Assembly (NCBI GenBank): GCA_951394405.1
Contig: OX596336.1
Coordinates: 4,865,594 to 4,929,593, forward strand
From: Coprinellus micaceus
Taxonomy: Eukaryota; Basidiomycota; Agaricomycetes; Agaricales; Psathyrellaceae
DNA length: 64,000 nucleotides
Direction: 5' to 3'
Shown here: positions 36,001-47,953 of the stretch, piece by piece
How positions within the stretch are numbered: position 1 is the stretch's first letter
Layout: each line of letters begins with the position of its first letter
Made by a program: the position numbers and the translations under genes
The notes under the pieces: generated by a model
Databases searched by the model: none
Told to the model about the DNA's origin: nothing
What the model saw: the letters and a program-made list of their open reading frames with translations, nothing else

Positions 36001-39000
36001 GTACTCTGGCATGGCTCAAACGCTCGCTTGCCTCACCAGGGTCTCGTTTTCAGCTCGTCCTCCCTTTGCCGTACCTCGACCTGCGGTCACTTCCTTTTTT
36101 CGCGGCCTCCGTTCCCCAAGACGAAAGCAAGTAACGTACCTTCCACTAAGCACCGCTTCTCCCCGGGCTCCTTCGGTGTGCAAAATATTGTGATCGTGCC
36201 AGAGCGAGTGGATACACCGCGCAGACTATCACAGTCATTGCGGCCCTCCACTAGACCGCGAAAAGACGATCAACGGTTGAAGCGGTGCTGCAGCGCAACA
36301 TCCAGCTCTCCCCCCTTCGGTTGTCGATACTGCTCACTTTGGACGTTGGTTCTCTCGACTGGCTTAGAACTCTCGTACTTCGTCTCCTCCTCGACTTCCC
36401 CCGGCGATCAGTGCGGCGCCATCTCGCATAATCGTACCAGCATAGTGGATCCCATTTCTGCACGGTACCTCGCAGAAGTGTACCGGCATAGTGGCCTCTA
36501 CTTTCCTGCACGCTATGGCGATGCGAGTCTGTGAGGTTTCGGACAGATGCGATCGCCTAGCCCTCTTTCTGGCAGTCAAGATACCAGCAGCTAGCTTAGG
36601 GTAAGTTTATATTTCTGTCCGGGCCTCTTCCGTTGAGGAGTCAGTGACCGTTCGGTTCCGTTTTAGACCCGTCATAAGGTACGGTTTTTTGCTTGCACAA
36701 AAGAACATATGTTTGCACTAATATTCCCATTCAGTACTTGTAACAAAGGGAAGGCTGCGAGCCGTATCCTCAGAGCAAGCTATGTAGTCATATTCGTCTC
36801 ACCATCCGCGTTCACTTCTCTCGTTCCCGTACCAGGTGATGCCGTTTCACCGTGGACGCTTATCGGCCGAGGTTAGCCGAGGACTCGGCGCCGTGACGTC
36901 ATGCCACGCGGTCTCTCAATCGCCCCTGTCAGTCGACCCCAGGTTCAATCCCACCACCACCTCCCCTTCCCCTCCGCGGTTCGAAACCATCCAGGAGTCA
37001 GGACGGCAAGCAAGGCGTCTAGGAGACCTACTCGTATGGGCGCTCACGGTGTTACACGCTCGAACGCTTGGGTCTTTGGGAAGACTGCGGATATGGAGGC
37101 GTTGGTTTGGGCGATGTGCACGGGAGGTGAGCAGTATTTCAATTCGAATGGTATGCGAGTGGAGAGTGGTGAGGAAGGGCGCTTACTCGGGCCCTTTAAT
37201 TGTAGGCCATTCAGCGTCCGTAACAGCCCCGACCTCAATATCTGCCTCGCAGACCGCCCGGTGTCGAAGTTCAACTTGGGGTGACGTCTCCTAGATTGCG
37301 ACGCTACGGTGCGTTCTCTGTTGTGAACCCGCCGACTCCCCAAACTCCGTTCCTCTCTTCTCCTCAGAATTCCCTCTCGAGCTGACAGACCTTCCCCCAG
37401 GGTTTGGATTGCGTTTGCCGGCGTGTCGAGTTTCGCTTCGCGGAACGACCCGAAAATGGAAGGCATGGCTCGAACGGTTCGATGGCGAAAGCTCAAGTTC
37501 CATGCGGACCAGCACACTAAGGCGATCGTTAGATGCGGTTTCGAGCTTCGTTATTCGACAGGAGCAGCTGTCAAGGTTCTCCGAGGATGAGAGCTCGATG
37601 AGCGGATACTGAGCAGGGAATTGGGGGAACCCAGCGTTCCGTGAGTCCTCGTTCTGTCACCCTTGCTGTCTCTTCCCATCCCGTCCACCCTACTCCGTAC
37701 CACATTCGAATTCCCCGAACGAATGTGGACTCGCGTTTCAGTCATTGTCGCAAGGCCCTTCTTTCCGCCTTGGTCTTCTTTTCGTTTCCCTTCACCCACC
37801 TTCCCTCCCTTCCATGCCGGTACGTCTCTGCATGCTGTCCCCCGTTCCTCTGTGTATCCACTCCTTCCCTCTTTGCGCTTCGATTCGATACTGACAGCCC
37901 ACCGTATCCCCGGGTCTGGACGCCAGAGGGAGGATGGAGTTGATCTCTCGGATCGCAAGGAGGCGTTGCCGCTGAATATGGTAAGCCCGATTCAACCCTC
38001 CCCTAACTCCCGACTTCAGCCTCTCTGCCTTCACCTCCGCTTCGAGCGTATGTTGCCATCTGTCGTACAGCTTCCTGTGGGCGCTTAAATGATTCCTCTT
38101 TCCGTAGAGTCGGGTGACGCTGCGTTTAGGATGAGGGGCCGCTATTCGAGTACGTATTTGCTTCCCGCCTGTCCTATATCCAATCTAGGAATGCTGAGCC
38201 CAGTATTGGGGATCTTGGGTTTTGTACACTCGGGAATGCGCCAAATCGCGAACTGGGGGAATAGTTATTGCGGGTCTCGAAACGTTTCCGGTGCGTGGAA
38301 CGTCTTGGACGTCGTCTTCGGACCGATGGGTCGAGATACTCTTCTTCGTGATACCATCGACTTCATCTCGTGGATCGCCATAGTTTCCGTTCTCACCTTC
38401 CCGCGTTTTCTCGGTATCCGTTTCCCAGTTACCTTGGGGTTCTTCTAATCTCGTAGAGATTCGATAGAACGCCCAGAATCATCCCAGCTCGTTGCGTTCT
38501 CGTTGAACTGCGCGACGTATTTTCACTTCTTACCTTACATTCCGTTTTCTCGCAGGTCCCCTCACTGGCCTCAGGTCATCATACACTTTGGGAATGCTCG
38601 GGAGGGTACGGCCATGACGAGTCGGTCGATTGCCACGAGGAGAAAGTTGCTCCGTGCAGCTTCCTCCCCTTATCGTCGCGCTCGTTTACTCTCCGCGATA
38701 CCATGCGCATCGAGCTTGGCAGCTTCTTCCTCTCCCGCTTTGGGTGTCGGGACGATGGGGAGTCCGTCTCGAAACCACGGTATAGTGGGGGCCGCTTTGG
38801 AATGGTATCAGCACCACGAGTCAGCGTGAGTGGAAGGTCGAGAATCGGGGCGGAAGTAGACCTGGTGTCGGTGTTCCATCAGGTGGAGGCGGCAGAGGAC
38901 AGGATTGGATGGGCAAAGGCGTAACGGCCAGTATGGCGGCTTCAAGCTGGGCCGTGAGTAGGGATGCGAGGTGTGACCTTGAGCTCCGGTTCGAGTGTCC

Positions 39001-39855
39001 CCTAACTCCTGAGCGGGACGTTATGGAAAGTGCGTGTTGGGTGGTACGCGACATTTTGGCGAGCCCAGCATATTGAACTGTGCGTTCAGTTCAGCGCTTC
39101 GCTGACAGGGTCACCGCAAGGGACCTAAGTAGGGACACATACCCTGACTCAACGACTTCCCCCTGTCCACACGGATATTCATAACCGGAGCGAGCCATTC
39201 TAGAATGGCTTGGTCAGACGAGCGCACTAAGAATAACTACTTTGTGGACCGGTTCCCCTTCGTCAGTGCGTGTGTTCTGAATTCGCGGACTCTGGGTGAT
39301 ATGAACTGCTCCAGATAAAAGGGGGACCCGGTTTCCCCCGAATCGTGAGGGGTTACTGACCCAGGGCTCTGTGGAAGCATCCAAGCCGGGAGGTAAGTAT
39401 GCACATTTCTGCATCGAGCCTTCGTTACGGGCCTCGGCGTTCTGGACTTTGCATCCAATTGAATATTTTTTGGATTGAATGAAAGGTTCCCTGCCACCAC
39501 CAACCGTGGCGTCAGCGGCATTGGCGGCAACCGAGTAGGCGTGAGTCAAACAGCCTTTAACCTCTGCGTCATCATGGCCCGCTGAATGTATCCAGTTCGC
39601 GGTGATCAAAGCGACGCCGCCCGTCAGGCAGACCCTACAAGGCCCGACAGGCGGCCATTCGACGATTCATTCGCGTGAGCTAGCATTACATACGTGCGAT
39701 CAAGGGAATATTGGGTCGCGATGGGTAGGCTGCGGGTTCAACCATTTCTTTCCTCCCAACTCGATCCAGCGACTTGAGGCTGAGCCCCGAGAGGTATCGC
39801 AGCTCGCTCGACTATCCTCCGATCGAATCCTTCCACTTTGTTTGCGCTTTGAACT
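33030..39855. other. Long gene-poor stretch
   Basis: No gene recognised. 34370-35200 is part of a duplication matching 51645-52460. A pair of about 40-bp imperfect tandem copies ('gtacc.gcatagtgg') lies at 36440-36510. GGGCGCTTAAA at 38079-38089 matches the R1 motif. Several open frames of 110-260 codons (for example 35749-36534 and 38089-38448) have Ser/Arg-rich composition, no recognisable motif and no second copy, and I do not call them genes. Confidence 0.4.
34370..35200 (+). repeat. Segmental duplication matching 51645-52460
   Basis: Shared blocks include 'aaggttcagtgttccgc' at the left end, the reverse-strand RRDFLFV.GSR pattern at about 34.7 kb, and 'gatcacctacgagggccta' at 34846. In the ZF-D unit this block directly follows the ZF flank. 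Here it is separated from the ZF-C unit by about 3.5 kb that contains the DUF6534-like gene. Confidence 0.65.
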
Positions 39856-41418
39856 ATGGTCGGTGCTCTAGACCCCTTCCATGTCGCGGCGAGGGATCGA
39901 GCGGAGCAATATCATATGATACTTGGCTTTTGGCTTGGGGTGAGTGCACTTTCCGATAGGTGAACTTGTCAACTCACAGTCTCCTCATCCGGATGCGATA
40001 GGCAGTAGTATACGGTCCGTCTTCCTCTGGCTTCTACCCGCCGATCACTAACAGAGGAGTTCTCGACAGGTCTTTATACGTACTTATTTGCACTCTTCTT
40101 GAAGATTACCATTCAGACGCGAAGGCCGGGCCCCAACCTCTCGTCCAAGGTACGGGGAGTTGTGCAGCGCCCTCGTGATGGTGTTAATGCGGTCTTCAAA
40201 GGTCTTTATTCTGGCGACATTGGTGATGTACGTCCTGACGACAATATACATGGGTACGTTTTTGCCTTCGCTGAATAGACCTTCACGTATCTGAGGTCTT
40301 TCGACGTAGGGTTCAATACCTCTAGGTATCTATATGCCCTCAGCCCGGATTGGGTAGACGCCTCAAACGGGCAGCTCCCGGTTTACTACCTGCGCGACTT
40401 CACGAAGGCCCCGAACTTTGCTACGAGTGTTATCATGGGGGTTCTTGTATGGATTGGGGACGCTTTGGTGGTGAGTGCCCTTTCTTCATCTCGAAACCGG
40501 CGTCCCGGCATTAATATTGTCGGTCTAGATCTACCGGGCTCTGATAGTTTGGCAGATGAACTGGTGGATCGTTGCCCTACCCGGGCTGCTATTCATATTT
40601 AGTATCGGTATGTTGACCCTGTTACCTCGCGTGCCGACATCCTTTCTGACATCAGATGTTGTCAAGTCAACAATACCGTCATTCAAGTCTGGCTTAAGCG
40701 CCCGGAGATCCTCACCCTCGCGCAGGTGCAGTCGCTCACCAATCTGGTCTTTCCTGTCAACATCGCGCAGAGCTGCCTTACGACGGGCGCCATCACATTT
40801 AAGATATGGCGCCAGTACCGACTCTCTCGCTCAGTTGGGCTGCATGAGCACGGCTCCGGCTTGGGGCTTTTGACTGTTATGAAGATCATCGTGGAGAGCA
40901 CGATGATCTTTACCGTTCAGCAGGTGGTATTGTGTATCCTCTACTATCTTGACAGTACTTCGCAGTGGACCGTTCACGGTACGCTCGTGCCGAGCATGGG
41001 TATGTCCTTGCTCTCAGAATTGTATATTTTATCAGCTGACATCCGGATTTGCATAGGCGTCGTCTTCGTGCTCCTTTTTATCCGAATGCACGAAGCAAAG
41101 AATGCCCCTCAACCAACTATTCAGCTTCCTTGGAGCTCAGGTGAAAGCACATCTACTCCCTTGACGGCTTCAAACGGAACGAGCGAAGGGACATCACATG
41201 CCCCGCACCAGCGATGCAGCCATCGGCGCACTGTGAGCGACGGGGTTATCTTCGCTGCACCATCCATATCATTACCCGAACATGTCCGTTACCCTACTGC
41301 ACCATTTCACGGCACGATTGATGGCGCTGTGGACCTCGAGAGAGGCAACGTGGGGTCCGAGAGGTCAGTGGGCGGCGCTATTTTGCCTGTGAATTCTTGG
41401 TCTAAGTCCCTTGGGTAA
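39856..41418 (+). CDS. Eight-exon multi-pass membrane protein of a mushroom-fungus family
   Basis: Exons 39856-39939, 40002-40014, 40070-40149, 40202-40253, 40310-40470, 40529-40607, 40667-40999 and 41057-41418 are all in phase with GT-AG introns of 52-62 nt and give 387 aa. Recognisable segments are ILGFWLGAVVYG, LYTYLFALFLKITIQ, VFILATLVMYVLTTIYM, VIMGVLVWIGDALVIYRALI (a GDALxxYR signature), NWWIVALPGLLFIFSI, the segment around TNLVFPVNIAQSCLTT, IIVESTMIFTVQQVVLCILY and GVVFVLLFIRM. That makes about seven membrane spans, then a roughly 100-residue Ser/Thr-rich cytoplasmic tail. The layout matches a large uncharacterised Agaricomycete seven-pass family. Ligand and function are unknown. Exon 2 is only 13 nt. 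Confidence 0.85.
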
Positions 41419-43235
41419 TCTTTGCTCAATATTTCGTACCTACGAACATGCTTCCCATCGTGACGTAGACTACTTACTAACCTCCTCTTATCTTGTTATA
41501 TTTTCCTCCAGACAGAGGTCCCGTGTATGTAATCATAGTCAACCTTTGTGCAGGGCGGTCATGCCTCCCGATCTCGCTCGTTTAATCTCATAGAATCCAC
41601 AGCTGCGTTCTTATCACCCCTCGTTCCGCTGTCTGAAGGGCACAGATTTCCAATGCGGATTCGTTCAGCACTGCTGACATGCACTCGTTCAAACGGCATA
41701 CTGTGGGGTCTGACTCAAAAGGCCTGAGTTCTGTAGCGAAGGTATCCCAGAGCTCCATCCCAGCGAAACTAACATCATGAGACCTAGTCGATCGAAGGGC
41801 AACGTGTGAAGGTCGGACCCAGCATGACCCAAAGTGGCATTTGGAGGGCGGACACTCGAGCTCTAGCTCAGAGCAACTCGCGGTACACACGGAGGAGGCA
41901 CGTAAATCTAGTTTACAAGTGCGGGTATGGCTTGACTATGTGTGGTAAACACCACGCATGCGTCTCTGGGGGAGTACAGTCAGTGTGCCTCCTGATTGGT
42001 GATATCGGGAATGCAGATAGGACGTACCACATAGCCAGAAAGGTCGCTGAATTTGGACTCGCAAAGGGGGCAATGCGCCCGATACTCGCGTTTGTTCGTC
42101 AGAGTACCGTCTCCTGACAGCCCGACCTCTGCATAGAGTTCGGGACGTTGAAGCCAGGTAGGGGTGGCCTCAGACGGGGCGGAGAAGTGGAATAGTTCTT
42201 GAGCATCAGAGGTGACTTCGCATACCGAACGCCCAGCGGGAAGAGCCGCTCCCCTCGCAACAGTTCTACAATGTTCCGCAGTTCAGCAGGTTACCAATGC
42301 GGTGGGAGTTCCATCGTATTACTTACGTGACAGAGACCAGAGCGAGTAGTGAATTAAATCGTATGAAAAACGGCGAAATGAGAGGAGATGAGTCGTTGCG
42401 CGTTCCTCCCAGCCTTATGAACCCTCGAGCGAGTCGAGCACCTGGACTCCCTCTCACATCATCCCGGTCAACTCGGTCCCTGCGCGGTGCGGGCACCATT
42501 TACCGTATTTCGTCGGGGACGATGACCGCTATGTCTGAGGCCCTTGTCAATATAGACGAACAGTCAACTATCAACGCCTTGGATGATCAAAAGGTGAGAT
42601 CGCAGAATAAATCGCCCAGTGATTCCTCATGACACGGTGGCTACTAGCCGCTGTCGATCATGGTCCCAGACCTTTCCGGAGACCCCGCACCAAAGTAGTC
42701 GCGGAATTATCATGGTCGCCATGCTAATGACCTCATCCGTTGGCCACCACAAATCCGGGAGCAACCGCCTGTCTGACTGATCGTCATATTACCATGGACA
42801 GTGATTCGGCGTACGACCCGAGATTAAAATACTCTCATTGGGGGTGCAGAGTCGCCTTGGCTGGGCACTTAAAATGATAGGCGTCTGTGTTCATTCGACT
42901 CGGTTTCGATTGTCCCTCGGACGAGAAATAGTGGCCTCGACCATCATGAAGGCTCGATCACGCAAGTAGAACAGTGTAAGGTAGGTAGGTAGGTAGGTTG
43001 ACGGCGCCTGGTCCCTATAAAGGAACGGCCGGTTTCCACGCTCTCCCCCTCCCCCCTGGGAGGGACCGTGGAGCATTGATCAGGATTGCTGGGTCGACAA
43101 TATCGCCATCGTCTGTCAGCCTCTCCCTCGCAATGCGGAGCAGTCTTGTATCAGGATATAGCCTTCAGGAGTAAACTAGCCAACGATCATGAGAGTGCGA
43201 ACGATAATACGTTTCATAGCAGTCAGGGTACATAG
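41419..43235. other. Gene-free stretch
   Basis: No recognised gene. An ATG-started 111-codon frame at 42297-42632 has mixed composition (SLRGAGTIYRISSGT, EQSTINALDDQK before a GTGAGA) but no known motif. At 42860-42900 there is a tail-only copy of repeat R1 (GGGCACTTAAAATGATAGG). A short (GGTA)n run lies at about 42979-42998. Confidence 0.4.
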
Positions 43236-43863
43236 TTAGTGAGTCGCCGGAAAGAGCCGCAGTAAGTCGTACACGTATCCCGCTAGGTATATGGAGGAGT
43301 CAGGATATTCAGGTAAGTAATGAAGGGCTCGTACTGGATTCTGAGTGGCATAGACTCGGTTAATCTTAGGACGATCCGAAAGAGACTGAAAGAACTTTCC
43401 CCTCCTCTGCACGAGATTCCATAGGCCATTGCACTCGAACAGGACGTGAATCTCGTTCTCCACCTCCGCGTTACAATACCTGCACCTATATTCGTCCATG
43501 TTGTCACCCTGTACCTTGCCTCTCGACCTCCTTTCCATTTCCACCCCTAGGCCATGCTCTGCGGTGAGAAATTGGAGAAGGGCCTTACGGTGGGCAGGAA
43601 CTGCGATAAATCGCAGGTAGTTGCGTAGGCGTAAGACAGATTGAACGGAATCAGGAGAGATGTCACGGTCGGGTCCCCCGAGTAAGGGAATCTTAGTGGA
43701 TTGTAGTCCTTCGTATAGGTCCTTTGCACAAGCCTTCTCAACTTCTTCAATGAGTTCGTCGATAGAGTTGAGTTCCTCCAAGGCCTCGACTCGCATTTCG
43801 TCGGGGACCAGTAGCCGGAAAAGTGCATTCTGCATATCACCAACCCAACCACTCTTCCCTATA
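43236..43863 (-). mobile_element. Fragment of a non-LTR retrotransposon (C-terminal region)
   Basis: A minus-strand frame of about 200 aa, open from near 43863 to a stop at 43236. The segment YLRFIAVPAHRKALLQFL followed by CRYCNAEVENEIHVLFEC is the C-X2-C-X8-H-X4-C zinc-knuckle region seen after the reverse transcriptase in many basidiomycete LINE-like elements. The upstream domains are missing: there are no polymerase motifs and the frame is closed just before the fragment. No poly-A tail or target-site repeat is visible. It abuts the left end of the CZ-1 duplication at about 43.9 kb. Confidence 0.7.
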
Positions 43864-44038
43864 ATTTACATGTGTACCCCCTCATTTACGCGATATATGT
43901 GCGATCGAGCTCCGCACAACCCACTGGTACTTACCCGAGCGTGCTTTGACCGTGGTTAAACCTCGATCAATTATGGGAGGAACGCGTTTGGCAAAGCCAA
44001 GTACGCCATGAGGTAGAATACAAAGATCCCATGCTGCC

Positions 44039-44058
44039 CATTGAGGTACGCCTCAATG
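44039..44058. promoter_or_regulatory. Upstream palindrome of CZ-1, one mismatch
   Basis: CATTGAGGT, AC, GCCTCAATG: 9-nt arms with a single mismatch. The perfect form occurs upstream of CZ-2 at 53824-53843. Possibly a binding site for a dimeric regulator. Confidence 0.4.
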
Positions 44059-44120
44059 CAGAACGACCACACATTCGCTTCGATATCCCGTCTTATCAAA
44101 GCCACGATGTCGAGCTAAAG

Positions 44121-44126
44121 TATCAA
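44121..44126 (+). promoter_or_regulatory. Altered TATA box of CZ-1
   Basis: TATCAA at the exact place where CZ-2 has TATAAA, 131 bp before the ATG. The flanking bases match. A weaker core promoter is likely. Confidence 0.5.
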
Positions 44127-44251
44127 TGGCTACCCTCTAATATGTGCCCTCCCACCAACTGGATCCACTCTAATCGACATTACATCCTCTCCTACACCAC
44201 ATACCCCATACTACCTTCAAATTCGCAACTATCCAATCTCCTCAATATCCA

Positions 44252-44960
44252 ATGGATCGAACTTTACCACAGCCTCGAGTTTCGTTGTTTCCCGAGGACG
44301 CGCAGGGACGCGTAACGTTGCCCACCCTCAATCCATCTCGGGCGTCAAAGACTACCGAGAACGTGAACTCGCTCTTCCCCGAAGACAAGGATGGGATGAT
44401 ATGGCTACCGGTTCCCGTTCTCACTCCCGTTTCCGCCTCCGTCTCAAGGCAACTCGCAGTTGAGAGGTACATAGCAGCGAGTACTGCGAATACTGACCAA
44501 CACGTTGTTACGCTCGACCCGGCCAGCGCAACTGCCACCTCCGCCAGCCGCTCCGTGGCGGCAATAGGCGTCCCAGACGATCTCGTTATGCCGCATCTCC
44601 TCCGCCCGGTCGGGATTAACAAAGCGAGGGTGCCGAGGGAGTACAGGTGCATCGGGCGGGGGTGTGTATCGGACTTTGCGGGGAAGGATGCGTTGTTGCG
44701 TGAGACTTTGTTCATTTTCCATTTCTCTTCATATCGTTCTCTCTCCCTCCCGCTCTTGTTTGACGATCTGCGCTGACAACCTGCTGTATTTATACACAGG
44801 GCACGTCATGGAGTACTACTGCGGGTGGCCTGGAGGTAAAATTACAGGACTCGTCGGGCAGGACACGTACGAGGCGCGGTTGCGTTATGATATGTATCGT
44901 GAGCTGTATGCGGAGAAGGGGTACACAGGTCGCCCTCTCCCCAGAATCTCAGTGAGCTGA
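44252..44960 (+). CDS. CZ-1: protein with one C-X4-C zinc finger, last His replaced
   Basis: Exons 44252-44699 and 44800-44960 (intron 100 nt) give 202 aa. There is no signal peptide. The first 130 residues are Ser/Thr/Pro-rich with conserved blocks (MDRTLPQPRVS, VSRQLAVERYIA, LLRPVGINKAR). The finger follows: Cys133 and Cys138 in YRCIGRGC, Phe142, Leu148 and His151. At the position of the second His (155) the protein has Tyr, and Cys157 follows two residues later, so the site could be a C2HC type. The intron falls inside the finger, right before His151. The C-terminal 45 residues (WPGGKITGLVGQDTYEAR...) are aromatic-rich and shared with CZ-2 (54038). A DNA-binding role is possible but inferred only from the finger. 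Confidence 0.8.
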
Positions 44961-46156
44961 GCTGGACCCCGGGTTGGCGGGTTCGACACGTTCTACGCAT
45001 GGAGGTTTAGAGGTGTGCCAGGTGTGCCAGGTGGGCTTGGGATTTTGTATGTACATCTACTGTAGATGAGGGTTGTATAGTATATACCGGAACGCGTTTG
45101 GGTCTTCTCACCGCACGGCGTGGATACCTGCGCCTCGAATGACATGTGCGATGCCCCCTCCGTGCTCGATGTGCCAATTCGAACGGGACGGTTCGTCCAC
45201 TCGAAGAGTATATATGATTCTGTGTGTCGTGGGCTCGGAGGGCCGTACACGTACTTTGGGGCCCGACGCGCTTTAATGAACACCGCGCAGTGCGTCGCGA
45301 GATCGACTCCGAATGTGTAGCGTACGAATCGCACACCTATGCCCTTATGCCACCGCTCGGGTTTTGAGTGAGTATCGGGGCTGGGTGATGCTGATGCGGT
45401 ACGCACAGAAGGTATTTGCGGTGTATTTGTGTATGCGATTGCGGGGATGAGCTCCGTCGGTGGCGTTGGACGGGTATAGAAGGCCAAGTAACTAACCCAC
45501 ACCGTCTTTACACTCCCGCTACCCGAGTAGACTGTGGGGTACTGGACCTCAATTTATCCAGGCGTTTTGGGAGTGCGCATGAATTCCTGCGACTTGAGCC
45601 TGTGATTCGAGTTTGTGAATTAATTATACGGGGAGAATAGTGAACGCCGTATAGGCGTCCAGCCAACGCTCCAGAAAGGGAGAGCTCGTATAGACGTGTC
45701 TCCCTCGAAGGCTGCAACTTTCGTTGCTGAATGCGCTCAAGAGGAATTCGATCGCTGCTCTAGTTTGCGTATGGTAGGAGAACGTCACATATTCCTCAAA
45801 AAAAGGTAGATATTGTGTCTATGAATGTGAAAAGTGATCATGGCTGGCGAGCCTTTTGCCATTGTCGTAGCCTTCGCCACCCCACCGTCATCTAAGGCTT
45901 ACATTATCTCACTGAATGAATGAGCCTTCGTCACTAATCCAGCCTTTCGATGATATGACCTACCCACAGTAGCGTACAACGGCCATTGCGATAGTGGGTC
46001 TATCGGGCCATTGAGATCTTACTCATTCTTATTGGTGCGTGGCACCCGCCAAATCGCATACAAGCCCGACTCCGTCTCCCACCTCTGCCCTCACGAGCTC
46101 ACGGGGACCTCCACTCAACGACCTAGCGCATCCATTACACCCACAAACTCCGCTGA
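44961..46156. other. 3' flank of the CZ-1 unit, no gene seen
   Basis: To about 45500 this aligns with 54.8-55.9 kb. A minus-strand open frame (45502-44993) occurs in both copies, but the changes between them are mostly protein-altering and the other copy is interrupted, so I do not call it a gene. 45500-46150 shows nothing recognisable. Confidence 0.4.
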
Positions 46157-46483
46157 CTGGCTCATAATGGACGCTCAATCAAAGGCTCAACCGTCATACA
46201 GCTTTTCATCCCCCCACAATACGCCCATGCCACGATGAACGGCACGATGAACGAGTATTCTATACCTCTCGGGCTGGCCAACTCCATACAGACTCTCTGC
46301 GTTGACAAGAAAGCCGACCCGCAAAATACGGATATCTTTGTGCGCGGTGTGGTCGAACGCGAGGGCGTCGAGTACCTCGTCCTTGAAGCTAGGAGGTATC
46401 GCGCGGAAGGAACCCCGGATGACTTGGATCGAGACCTCGGAACAATGGAAGGGAATAATCGGGTGAAGGCATGGAGTGGCTAG
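46157..46483 (+). pseudogene. Decayed copy of gene G
   Basis: Retains the core of gene G: GSTV.QLFIPPQYAHATMNGTM, ADPQNTDIFVRGVVEREGVEYLVLEARRYRAEG. The start ATG of gene G is ACC here, the TATATAAA is CATACAAG, a frameshift separates the N-terminal part from the core, and an in-frame stop lies at 46154. Translation could only begin at an internal ATG (46235), giving 82 residues. The reading continues past the gene G stop (CGA instead of TGA). It is probably not functional. Confidence 0.6.
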
Positions 46484-47577
46484 AATGTCTCGGTATGCAG
46501 TCTCACGTCCGGTGTCTCCAGCGATTAAAGCGCAGAGTATGGTGTCTTTGTATTCGTATTCTATTTTGATTGTATTTCCGTATCGGGGGGTTTGTTCTAT
46601 CCGTTCCGAGGCGCACGTACGCTCCGACGTCATCAGAGAGCGCCACGGACACCCACCAAGCCCTGCGCGATCTCACGTCCGAGCGCTATGCAGACCTTAA
46701 GCGCCCGTGTGTGTATCACCGCTTACCCGTACACGAGGTCTATGGCCCTACGGCTGTACGCAGATGTCATCCTTAGTGAATAACACATGGGTGAGGCTGT
46801 GAGTCCTGTCTAGGTATCCGAGCCACAGCTGAAGAAGGTAGAGCTCGTACACAACCAACTCGACGAGTCGCGACTAAACCTGTTAGATTAAGATATAAAC
46901 ATGACCGTTCAGCGACTGACAATCCACACCTCTACATATCCTCCAGAGCCGCCGTTTACGTCATAGTGCTACATCATTCGCAACACAACCTTTGGTCACT
47001 CCGCGAGAAGAACGAACCGTAATCGAATTCTCCAACGGGAACCGCAGCCACATCCTCCAGCCACCGACGGCCTATTCATACTCCGTTTATCTGACGAACC
47101 TGTCGATGCGATGTCATGCCTGTGACACCGCAACGGCGTGAACGTTAGTTTCCGGAGCGCGGTCGTCATAGTCATTGCCGATGAGATAGACTGAGATATT
47201 CGCTACAAGGTATCCCTACACGGATATGTCCGCGCTCGTAACCTACCTCTCTAATGATAGCTATATCACCCCTCGCGTTCATTCTACCTCCTATCTCCCC
47301 ACCTTTCACACATCCTAGTCTCTGAAGTTTTCAACCGGTCCGAGACTATCCCGTAAGACACCCGCTCGTGCAGGCCTCCACCCTTGGTATCCCGTTTTCG
47401 TTGTCCTATTCTTCCTCCGCCCATCATCCTGATTCCTCCCTGCACTCTCCGACCTCACCGTAAACTCACCATCGTCACTACTCAACACCACCCCGCGATC
47501 CCGTGAAGGCTCGAACTACTACTACTAGTCCTCGACGCTTCGGTGGACTCCATATCATCCTGAACGAGAGGGAAGGG
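46484..47577. other. Gene-free stretch with inverted-repeat arm
   Basis: No gene recognised. The part 47020-47520 is one arm of an inverted duplication with the subtelomere (61985-62480). Confidence 0.45.
47020..47520 (+). repeat. Arm of inverted duplication with 61985-62480
   Basis: 'aattctccaacgggaaccg' here is the reverse complement of 62467-62486, and similarity continues to 'cccgcgatcccgtgaaggct' (reverse complement near 61990). I judge roughly 85% identity by eye. The arms lie about 14.5 kb apart in opposite orientation. Confidence 0.8.
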
Positions 47578-47953
47578 CCAGAGGTTCAATGCGGCGTGCC
47601 GAGTACACAGAGCGTCACATCTGCGCGCAGTGAAGAAGGATCGAAACGGACTATCAATCAGGGTCTCGACCGATCTTAGTTTACACGAAGGAAACGCACC
47701 TCAGCCAAACCGCCCCTTCAGCCTTTCAGCTCGTCCCAAGCCCACACACGTTCCAAGACCGCGCACCCATCCTTCTGAATGCTCAACCTCCAGCGTCGTC
47801 GAGTCCTACTACTCGTGTCCGTTCGACCCGATGACGTGCTGTGCTGCTTGACAATTCACTGGGTTGGATCGCTGCGGGTAGTGATTGCAACGGAGAAGAA
47901 TGGGATGAACAGATGGAGGGGATTCCACGAATCCGTCAACCACGCTCATGATG

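Larger units (their letters stand above)
43900..45500 (+). repeat. Segmental duplication carrying CZ-1
   Basis: Aligns directly with 53690-55880, which carries CZ-2. Shared blocks include 'gctttgaccgtggttaaacc' and 'ggaacgcgtttggcaaagcc' on the left and 'gtgagta.cgggg.ctgggtg' on the right. The copy at 55 kb has about 450 bp (about 54.87-55.33 kb) not present here. Confidence 0.8.

Noticed and set aside
35749..36534. 261-codon open frame on the + strand
   Set aside because: It has Ser/Arg/Pro-rich composition, no recognisable motif, no promoter and no second copy. It is explained by low stop frequency in GC-rich sequence.
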